Assembly: GCA_028292565.1 (NCBI GenBank)
Contig: JAQGMD010000271.1
Span: 1 to 19,603, forward strand
Direction of reading: 5' to 3'
DNA: 19,603 nt
Source of the DNA: Burkholderia sp.
GTDB taxonomy: Bacteria; Pseudomonadota; Gammaproteobacteria; Burkholderiales; Burkholderiaceae
A program made the position numbers and the translations under genes. Shown one piece after another: positions 14,080 to 19,603 of the stretch. Each line of letters opens with the position of its first letter. Within the stretch, counting starts at the first letter, position 1. Under the pieces are notes generated by a model that saw only the letters and a list, made by a program, of their open reading frames with translations, made no database searches and had not been told where the DNA came from.

Positions 14080-14468
14080 TGTTTCTCCACTATGACAAAG
14101 GCGACCGCATAATCGGTTTCATCGGTAATCGATACCTGTGCGGTCAGCCCGTTCTTTTCCATAAATTCTTTGAGGGCGCCGCTGGTGACGACGACCGGTT
14201 TTCCGCTTGGCGCGTTCAGCGTCTGCATGGCTGTCCATGTCATCGGCATATGCATGCCGAGGCCGAGCGCCTTCGAAAATGCTTCTTTCGCCGCAAAGCG
14301 CGTCGCCAGGTAACGAAGACCGCGCACCTCAACCTTTTCTTTGCGGCGTCGATATTTTTCCAGCTCCTCCGACCCCAGGATTTTTTCCGCAAACCGTTCG
14401 CCGTTACGGGCGAGCGCTGCTTCGATGCGTGAGATCTGGATGAGGTCGGTGCCGATGCCGTAAATCAT
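14076..14468 (-). CDS. acpS: holo-[acyl-carrier-protein] synthase
   Basis: A 130-residue phosphopantetheinyl transferase that moves 4'-phosphopantetheine from CoA to the conserved serine of apo-ACP, activating fatty acid synthesis. The Mg-binding pair of the family is visible: Asp8 in GIGTDLI and Glu62 in [12 protein letters not shown]. Length is typical. The ATG (14468-14466) overlaps the pdxJ stop as ATGA; the same frame is open further upstream, but only as a shadow of pdxJ. The 3' end overlaps the nagZ start in the same way. The pdxJ-acpS pair is conserved widely in proteobacteria. Confidence 0.96.
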   Translation of the reverse strand: MIYGIGTDLIQISRIEAALARNGERFAEKILGSEELEKYRRRKEKVEVRGLRYLATRFAAKEAFSKALGLGMHMPMTWTAMQTLNAPSGKPVVVTSGALKEFMEKNGLTAQVSITDETDYAVAFVIVEKQ

Positions 14469-15232
14469 TTCTTGTGCAGTCCGACGCGCGCGGAAATCAT
14501 AATCGCTTTCATCTCGCGCACTGCATTTTGCCAGCCGATGAACACCGCTTGCGCGACGATCGCGTGGCCGATGTTGATCTCGGTGATTTCCGGAATGGCG
14601 GCGATCGCCTGCACATTGGTGTAGTGCAGGCCGTGACCGGCATTCACCTTCAGGCCGCTCCTGATGCCCTCCAATACGCCGGCTTGCACGCGCTCCAGCT
14701 CCTGCTTTTGCTCTGCTTCGGTAGCCGCGTCGGCATAGCGACCGGTGTGGATTTCGATTACCGGGGCGCCTGCCTCGGAAGCCGCCTTGATCTGGTCCGG
14801 ATCGGCATCGATAAACAGGCTGACCCGGATGCCTTCCGCCTGTAATTGCCGGACCGCGCGCTGTACCGTCGCAAAATATTTCACCACGTCCAGCCCGCCT
14901 TCCGTCGTCACTTCCTCGCGCCGCTCCGGCACCAGGCACACGTCATGCGGCTTGATCCGGCAGGCGAAGTCGATCATTTCCTGGGTCACCGCCGACTCCA
15001 GGTTCATGCGGGTGCGCAATTGCGGACGAAGCGTTTCCACGTCCGCATCGCGGATATGGCGGCGGTCTTCGCGCAAATGCAGGGTAATGCCGTCGGCGCC
15101 GGCCTCTTCCGCCAGCAGGGCCGCCTGCACGGGGTCAGGATAGGTGGTTCCGCGCGCATTGCGCAAGGTGGCCACATGGTCGATGTTGACGCCCAGGTCG
15201 ATTACGGGACTATTTGGATGTAGGAGGCTCAT
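14465..15232 (-). CDS. pdxJ: pyridoxine 5'-phosphate synthase
   Basis: A 255-residue cytoplasmic TIM-barrel enzyme. It condenses 1-deoxy-D-xylulose 5-phosphate with 3-amino-1-hydroxyacetone phosphate to pyridoxine 5'-phosphate, closing the vitamin B6 ring. Family motifs: [13 protein letters not shown] (16-28), [10 protein letters not shown] (51-60), MNLE (76-79), EIHTGRYA (160-167), NAGHGL (197-202) and EINIGHAIV (218-226). Length is slightly above the usual 240-250. The ATG at 15232 follows the recO stop by 43 bp; its Shine-Dalgarno is weak. The stop overlaps the acpS start. Confidence 0.97.
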   Translation of the reverse strand: MSLLHPNSPVIDLGVNIDHVATLRNARGTTYPDPVQAALLAEEAGADGITLHLREDRRHIRDADVETLRPQLRTRMNLESAVTQEMIDFACRIKPHDVCLVPERREEVTTEGGLDVVKYFATVQRAVRQLQAEGIRVSLFIDADPDQIKAASEAGAPVIEIHTGRYADAATEAEQKQELERVQAGVLEGIRSGLKVNAGHGLHYTNVQAIAAIPEITEINIGHAIVAQAVFIGWQNAVREMKAIMISARVGLHKK

Positions 15233-15275
15233 GTCAGGTCTGAAAGAAAGCTGGGGAGGACCACTGGTCTATGGG

Positions 15276-16136
15276 CTATAACTGCATCAAATCTATCAGA
15301 ATTTGCCGGGTATTGACCGGCACGCCACCGAGTTGGTGCGCAAGCAGGAAGCGCATCAGGATCTTGCTCTGCGATTGTGTAACGGGATCCGCATAGTCTT
15401 CATGCTCCATATCAAGCAGGGTCTTCCCGCTTATGCGCGGTGATGTGTCCGCAGGCATAGCCGGACGGGGGCCGCGTTCCGGGTCGACGACGTAGACGCG
15501 TTCGACATCGACGGCTTGCCCGGTCCGCGTGCAGACCGTGAAGTTACTCGCCACCCCGGTTTCCTTCAGTAAAGCGAGTTCGAATTTGCGCAATACGATG
15601 GGCGCCGGTTCGTCGTGCGCCAGTTGATTGAGCGTCGAAACATAGTGGTCGAACAGCGCCGGATGCGCATCGTCGCGCGCGAGCAGCTTGACCAGCAGTT
15701 CGTTCAGGTAAAACCCGGAGAGCAGCGCCGACTTTTCCAGCGGCAGCAAACCCCCGACCCACTCGGCGGTCGTCAGCGTCCGTATCTCGGATTTGCCGGT
15801 CCAGCCGACTGACAGTGGTTGAAAGGTCTGCAGCACACCCCTCAATTTGGAATGGGGCCGCTTGGCGCCTTTTGCAATCAGCGCTACCCGTCCGTGATCG
15901 CGCGCGAAGACGTCGACGATCAGGCTGGTTTCCTTGTACGGATAACTGTGAAGCACGAAGCCGGGCTGGTCGGCAACGCGGCTGTCCCTGTCAGGCAGTT
16001 TCGCACGCCTGGCTGGCGCCATGGCGGGGCGCATCGGCGCCTGAGGGGGCCGCACCGGCGCGTCAGCATGGATTGGCCTGCCTGATGGCTGGGAAACGTC
16101 CGCACCTGACTGGTCATCAACAGTATTGATGTTCAT
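15276..16136 (-). CDS. recO: DNA repair protein RecO
   Basis: A 286-residue protein of the RecFOR pathway, which helps load RecA onto SSB-coated single-stranded DNA. The N-terminal OB fold is at about 57-135 ([20 protein letters not shown], then [20 protein letters not shown]) and the helical C-terminal domain follows ([20 protein letters not shown]). The first ~55 residues are a Pro/Ala/Arg-rich extension before the OB fold, absent from E. coli RecO. If translation started at Met35 or Met39 the tail would be shorter; no start has a strong Shine-Dalgarno. Related Burkholderiales proteins, as I recall, also have extended N-termini. It lies 23 bp after era. Confidence 0.93.
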   Translation of the reverse strand: MNINTVDDQSGADVSQPSGRPIHADAPVRPPQAPMRPAMAPARRAKLPDRDSRVADQPGFVLHSYPYKETSLIVDVFARDHGRVALIAKGAKRPHSKLRGVLQTFQPLSVGWTGKSEIRTLTTAEWVGGLLPLEKSALLSGFYLNELLVKLLARDDAHPALFDHYVSTLNQLAHDEPAPIVLRKFELALLKETGVASNFTVCTRTGQAVDVERVYVVDPERGPRPAMPADTSPRISGKTLLDMEHEDYADPVTQSQSKILMRFLLAHQLGGVPVNTRQILIDLMQL

Positions 16137-16159
16137 CCGATCAAAAGGAAAATGACCGC

Positions 16160-17059
16160 CTACTCGTAGCCGTATGCGCGCAGTCCGGCTTCATTGTCAG
16201 CCCAGCCCGACTTCACCTTGATCCAGATTTCGAGATAGACCGGACCGCCGAACAGCTTCTCCATATCCAGGCGGGCTTGCGTCGAAATATCCTTGAGTTT
16301 CGCACCTTTCTGTCCGATCACCATCGCTTTGTGGCTATCCCGTTCCACCAGGATCGCGGCGAAAATGCGGCGCAGGTTGCCTTCCTGCAGAAACTGTTCG
16401 ATGACCACCGTGCTGGTATAGGGCAGTTCTTCGCCGACGAAACGGAAAACCTTCTCGCGGACGATTTCAGCCGCAAGGAATTTTTCGCTGCGGTCGGTAA
16501 TGTCATCCTCGCCGAACATCGGCGGATTCGCGGGCAGATACTTGCGGATCTCGCCTTCCAGTGCATCGAGCTGGAACTTCTGTTGGGCGGAAACCGGCAC
16601 GACGGCGGAGAAATTACGGTCGGCCGCCACCTGCTGCGCGAACGGCATCATGACCGCCTTGTCCTTGATCCGGTCCGACTTATTGATCACCAGGATGCAC
16701 GGCATGTCGGCCGGAATCAGGTTCAGGACCTGTTTGTCGGCCTGGCTATAACTGCCCGCCTCAACGGTGAACAAGACCACATCCGCGGCCGTCAGCGTGT
16801 CGGTGACGGTCCGGTTCAGCTTTTTGTTGAGGGCGTTGGAATGCCGGGTCTGGAAACCCGGCGTATCAACATAAACAAACTGCGTGTCCGGCGTGGTCTG
16901 GATGCCGGTAATGCGATGGCGCGTAGTCTGCGCCTTGCGCGAAGTGATACTGACCTTGGCGCCGATCAATGCGTTCATCAGCGTCGATTTGCCGACGTTG
17001 GGTCGACCCACGATGGCGATATAACCGCATCGGAAGTCGGGATTTGCAGATTCTGTCAT
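16160..17059 (-). CDS. era: GTPase Era
   Basis: A 299-residue essential GTPase that binds the 3' end of 16S rRNA and acts in 30S ribosome assembly. G motifs: G1 GRPNVGKS (18-25), G2 around Thr45-Thr46, G3 DTPG (65-68), G4 NKSD (126-129) and G5 SAQQ. The C-terminal KH domain carries [12 protein letters not shown] (247-258) for RNA binding. Length is normal. Its ATG overlaps the rnc stop as ATGA, the usual rnc-era coupling of proteobacteria. RNase III and Era act in the same rRNA maturation process. Confidence 0.98.
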   Translation of the reverse strand: MTESANPDFRCGYIAIVGRPNVGKSTLMNALIGAKVSITSRKAQTTRHRITGIQTTPDTQFVYVDTPGFQTRHSNALNKKLNRTVTDTLTAADVVLFTVEAGSYSQADKQVLNLIPADMPCILVINKSDRIKDKAVMMPFAQQVAADRNFSAVVPVSAQQKFQLDALEGEIRKYLPANPPMFGEDDITDRSEKFLAAEIVREKVFRFVGEELPYTSTVVIEQFLQEGNLRRIFAAILVERDSHKAMVIGQKGAKLKDISTQARLDMEKLFGGPVYLEIWIKVKSGWADNEAGLRAYGYE

Positions 17060-18081
17060 GCGGTTTTCGATTCGCTTGCTACAGGTGAGGCGGTGGGCTC
17101 GGGTGAAACTTCGGGAGCTGCCTTGGCAGCCGTTTTTGCGTCGCCTTTGTGGTCGGCGGCGTTATCGCCTTTGGCGGCGGACTTGGATGTCTGCCTGGCC
17201 TCTTGCTTGCCTTCCTGCTTGGGTTCGCCCTTCGGTTCTCCCTTGGGCTCAGCCTTCGGTTCCGCTTTCGGTTCCGCTTTTGACGCGGTTCTGGCCGCCT
17301 TTTTCGGCTCTTCCTCGACCGCGGGTTCAGACTGGATCGTCGCGATGCCGGCGAGCTTGAGCTGCGCCGTACGCGGCCGGGTCTTGCGGCCGGTCGATGC
17401 ATTTTTTACGAGGGTTTGCTGGACCGCCTCGAGCGCCAGCTTGGCCGCCGCCTGTTCACCTGCGCGGCGGCTGCCACCGGTGCCAAACACCTGGATATCC
17501 AGCTTCGGCACCAGGCATTCAATCTCGAATTCCTGATTGTGGGCCGCACCATGGGTCGCGACGACGTTGTATTGCGGCAGAGCGATTTTCTTACCTTGCA
17601 AATACTCCTGCAGCAGGGTTTTCGCATCCTTGCCGAGCGTCTTCGGGTCTACCGTTTCCAGGATGGGAATGTAGAGCGACCGGATAACATCGCGCGCCGC
17701 ATTAAAGCCGTCGTCCAGGAAGATGGCGCCGAACAATGCCTCAAGCGTATCCGCGAGGATGGAAGGACGACGGAATCCACCGGACTTCAGTTCGCCCTCG
17801 CCCAGGCGCAGGAATTGCGAGAGCTCCAGACGCTGCGCAATTTCGTAAAGGGACTGCTGCTTGACGAGGTTTGCACGCAAACGCGACAAGTCGCCCTCGT
17901 CGATTTTGGAATACCGCTCGAATAACAGGGACGCGACGACGCAGTTCAGGATCGAATCGCCGAGAAACTCCAGCCGCTCGTTATGCAAGCTACTGTGGCT
18001 GCGGTGGGTCAAGGCCTGCTGCAGCAACGCAGCATCCTTGAACACGTGGCCTAGCCTGTTTTGCAATAACATGAAGTCCAT
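17056..18081 (-). CDS. rnc: ribonuclease III with long low-complexity C-terminal tail
   Basis: A 341-residue double-strand-specific endoribonuclease that processes rRNA precursors and structured mRNAs. The catalytic domain has the signature [10 protein letters not shown] (34-43), with Glu38 and Asp42, and the second acidic pair in [14 protein letters not shown] (110-123), with Asp111 and Glu114. The double-stranded-RNA-binding domain runs from about 155 to 225. E. coli RNase III ends near residue 226; here ~115 further residues rich in Lys, Ala, Glu and Pro follow, including tandem AEPK/GEPK units at 268-288. This tail is predicted to be disordered and highly charged. The frame is intact to a stop that overlaps era. 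It follows the DUF4845 gene by 27 bp. Confidence 0.96.
   Translation of the reverse strand: MDFMLLQNRLGHVFKDAALLQQALTHRSHSSLHNERLEFLGDSILNCVVASLLFERYSKIDEGDLSRLRANLVKQQSLYEIAQRLELSQFLRLGEGELKSGGFRRPSILADTLEALFGAIFLDDGFNAARDVIRSLYIPILETVDPKTLGKDAKTLLQEYLQGKKIALPQYNVVATHGAAHNQEFEIECLVPKLDIQVFGTGGSRRAGEQAAAKLALEAVQQTLVKNASTGRKTRPRTAQLKLAGIATIQSEPAVEEEPKKAARTASKAEPKAEPKAEPKGEPKGEPKQEGKQEARQTSKSAAKGDNAADHKGDAKTAAKAAPEVSPEPTASPVASESKTA
17206..17280. repeat. 12-bp tandem repeats in the rnc 3' region
   Basis: On the coding (minus) strand, five or more degenerate 12-bp units of the type AAAGCGGAACCG encode A/G-E-P-K repeats (RNase III residues 268-288), fading into QEGKQE. The period is a multiple of three, so copy-number change would keep the frame. 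It is a likely site of length variation between strains. Confidence 0.8.
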
Positions 18082-18108
18082 TTCGATCTGCCGCTCGCTG
18101 ATGCTGTG

Positions 18109-18504
18109 TTACTCGATTTTTCTTCCGGAAGCAGGTCTTCCGGTTGCCGTAGTAGCCAGATAATCAATCACGAGGCTTACCGGGCCGAATAATTCGATTT
18201 TCTTCTGATAAGCAACAGTGATATCCACGCCATCGCCGTTTCGGTTGATTTCCAGATCCTTGCCGGAAACCGAATCGATGTAGCTGGCGGTCGTTTGCTT
18301 GTCAAAAGAGCTTTTGATTTCCTGCGGCGATCCACCCGCCACCTTCGCGTTGTTGATCGCCTTCTTGATTGCCGCGTACTCAACCACTGTGGGCACTACT
18401 TTCAATCCCAATACCCCGAGGGCCGCAAGAATGCCGATGACAAATATGAAGCCAACCAGGGAAATACCATTTTCACCACGCCCACCGTTCAAACGTTGTT
18501 GCAT
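18109..18504 (-). CDS. DUF4845 single-pass membrane protein
   Basis: A 131-residue protein with one N-terminal membrane segment (about 13-38, ISLVGFIFVIGILAALGVLG) and a small outer domain (about 40-120). It matches by position and shape the DUF4845 family found between lepB and rnc in beta- and gammaproteobacteria. The first part resembles a pilin-like or type IV prepilin N-terminus (GENGISLVGFIFVIGIL), but no mature pilin fold is evident. No biochemical function is known to me. The ATG at 18504 is preceded by AGGGGGGG at Shine-Dalgarno distance. It lies 23 bp after lepB and 27 bp before rnc. Confidence 0.85.
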   Translation of the reverse strand: MQQRLNGGRGENGISLVGFIFVIGILAALGVLGLKVVPTVVEYAAIKKAINNAKVAGGSPQEIKSSFDKQTTASYIDSVSGKDLEINRNGDGVDITVAYQKKIELFGPVSLVIDYLATTATGRPASGRKIE

Positions 18505-18527
18505 GCCACCCCCCCTGCTTTATCTAA

Positions 18528-19442
18528 TTATTGAAAGCTGCCAATACGCCCCACATTACCCAAGTTCATCCAGACAAAAAATGCCTTTCCGACAATATTT
18601 TCGTCTGCAACAAATCCCCAATACCGGCTATCCAGGCTGTTGTCCCGATTATCCCCCATCATGAAGTAATGTCCAGAGGGGACGGTACAGGCAAACCCTT
18701 CAATGTTATAGCTGCATAACTCGCGCCGCGGGAATGGATCCGGGTTCGCCACATAGCTCGGCGCGCGTTCGTCGTTCAGTATTTTGTGGGCAACACCATT
18801 CAGGTTTTCCAAATATTGCTTCGAATACGTCAAATGCTGGTCGTCCAGGTAGTCCGGCAGCGGCTTATAAGAAACCTCTTTACCATTTACCGATAAACGC
18901 TTGTTTTTATAGACTATTTTATCACCAGGAACGCCAACCACGCGCTTGATGTAATCGAGCGACGGATCCTTCGGGTATTTGAACACCATCACGTCGCCGC
19001 GCTGCGGGTCGCCGACATCGATGATTTTCTTGTTCACCACCGGCAGCCGGATGCCATAGGCGTATTTATTCACCAGGATGAGGTCGCCCACCAGCAGGGT
19101 CGGCACCATCGACGTCGACGGGATCTTGAACGGCTCGTACAGGAACGAGCGCAGGAAGAACACCAGCGCGATCACCGGGAAAAAGCTGCCCGAATACTCG
19201 ACCCAGACCGGCTGGCGCAGCAGCGCGGCCTCGATCGCCGCGCGGTTGGCGTGGTTGTCGACCTGGACGCCGTCGGCGGTCAGCTTGGCGTTGCGCGCGT
19301 CGTAGGATGCCAGCGCGGCGTCGGCGGCGGCGCGCCGTTGCTTTGCCAGTACAAACACGTCGAGGAACCAGATGATGCCCGTGACCACCATGGCCACGAA
19401 CAGGATCAATGCAAAATTCCCAAGGATCAGTTGCAAGTTCAT
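18528..19442 (-). CDS. lepB: signal peptidase I
   Basis: A 304-residue inner-membrane serine protease that cuts signal peptides from Sec- and Tat-exported proteins. Two N-terminal membrane segments (about 5-31 and 87-100) are followed by a periplasmic catalytic domain. The Ser/Lys dyad is visible: Ser111 in [10 protein letters not shown] and Lys166 in [11 protein letters not shown]. The C-terminal family box [14 protein letters not shown] is also present. The ATG (19442-19440) overlaps the lepA stop as ATGA, so the longer in-frame start inside lepA is rejected. The lepA-lepB pair is the classical operon order. Confidence 0.97.
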   Translation of the reverse strand: MNLQLILGNFALILFVAMVVTGIIWFLDVFVLAKQRRAAADAALASYDARNAKLTADGVQVDNHANRAAIEAALLRQPVWVEYSGSFFPVIALVFFLRSFLYEPFKIPSTSMVPTLLVGDLILVNKYAYGIRLPVVNKKIIDVGDPQRGDVMVFKYPKDPSLDYIKRVVGVPGDKIVYKNKRLSVNGKEVSYKPLPDYLDDQHLTYSKQYLENLNGVAHKILNDERAPSYVANPDPFPRRELCSYNIEGFACTVPSGHYFMMGDNRDNSLDSRYWGFVADENIVGKAFFVWMNLGNVGRIGSFQ

Positions 19443-19603
19443 TTGTCGTCCACTTGTAAGATTGCCAGGAAAGCTTCCTGCGGGATTTCCACCGAGCCCA
19501 CCTGCTTCATCCGCTTCTTGCCGGCCTTTTGTTTTTCGAGCAGCTTCTTCTTGCGGCTGATGTCGCCGCCGTAACACTTGGCCAGCACGTTCTTGCGCAG
19601 CGC
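19439..19603 (-). CDS. lepA: elongation factor 4 (LepA), C-terminal end only
   Basis: The last 54 codons of LepA/EF4, a ribosome-associated GTPase that back-translocates or remodels stalled ribosomes. The visible part is the LepA-specific C-terminal domain: [19 protein letters not shown], then [20 protein letters not shown] and [11 protein letters not shown] at the end. The frame continues through the right window edge, so the G domain and start lie outside. The stop overlaps the lepB start. Confidence 0.97.
   Translation of the reverse strand, partial: ALRKNVLAKCYGGDISRKKKLLEKQKAGKKRMKQVGSVEIPQEAFLAILQVDDK

Noticed and set aside
16277..17536. Plus-strand open frame of 419 codons opposite era and the end of rnc
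   Set aside because: It spans two well-identified minus-strand genes and has no recognisable domain; its Ala/Ser/Phe-rich stretch is only the complement of the rnc repeat tail.

Overview
The window reads as chromosome from a betaproteobacterium of the order Burkholderiales, probably Oxalobacteraceae (Herbaspirillum/Herminiimonas-like). The evidence is the gene order lepA-lepB-DUF4845-rnc-era-recO-pdxJ-acpS-nagZ-uvrC-pgsA-tRNA, the GC-rich codon use, and a Bug-type (TctC) solute-binding protein, a family greatly expanded in this order. The taxon is inferred from content; no database search was run.

Right part (about 10.4-19.6 kb): a conserved housekeeping block, all on the minus strand. It starts at the right edge with the 3' end of lepA and runs leftward through signal peptidase I (lepB), a DUF4845 membrane protein, RNase III (rnc), the GTPase Era, RecO, PdxJ, AcpS, the beta-hexosaminidase NagZ, UvrC and PgsA. 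Several junctions are 4-base ATGA overlaps (lepA/lepB, rnc/era, pdxJ/acpS, acpS/nagZ), suggesting translational coupling. RNase III has a long low-complexity C-terminal tail, and RecO has a Pro/Ala-rich N-terminal extension.

Middle (about 9.3-10.4 kb): a tRNA array on the minus strand, tRNA-Gly(GCC), tRNA-Gly(GCC), tRNA-Cys(GCA). It follows a consensus sigma-70 promoter, and each tRNA is followed by its own hairpin plus T-run terminator. Between the last terminator and the next protein gene lie about 500 bp with no recognisable gene.

Left part (1-9.3 kb): an accessory catabolic region. Four minus-strand genes follow one another: aldehyde dehydrogenase, a benzoylformate-decarboxylase-like ThDP enzyme, a Bug periplasmic binding protein and a class II aldolase/adducin protein. 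Each gap between them carries a strong inverted repeat, including a ~170-bp imperfect palindrome at 5917-6089. A LysR regulator (plus strand) converges on the aldolase and diverges from a second minus-strand operon made of an acetolactate-synthase-like ThDP enzyme (TTG start), a maleylacetate-reductase-like iron-type dehydrogenase, and the start of another gene cut by the window edge. The regulator/operon gap holds a perfect 8-bp inverted repeat of LysR-box type.

Working model (inference): an organic acid is bound by the Bug protein. A 2-oxo-acid intermediate is decarboxylated or cleaved by the two ThDP enzymes, and the resulting aldehydes or ketones are handled by the aldehyde dehydrogenase, iron-type reductase and class II aldolase, under LysR control. 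The substrate cannot be read from the sequence. No CRISPR array, transposase, integrase or phage gene was seen.
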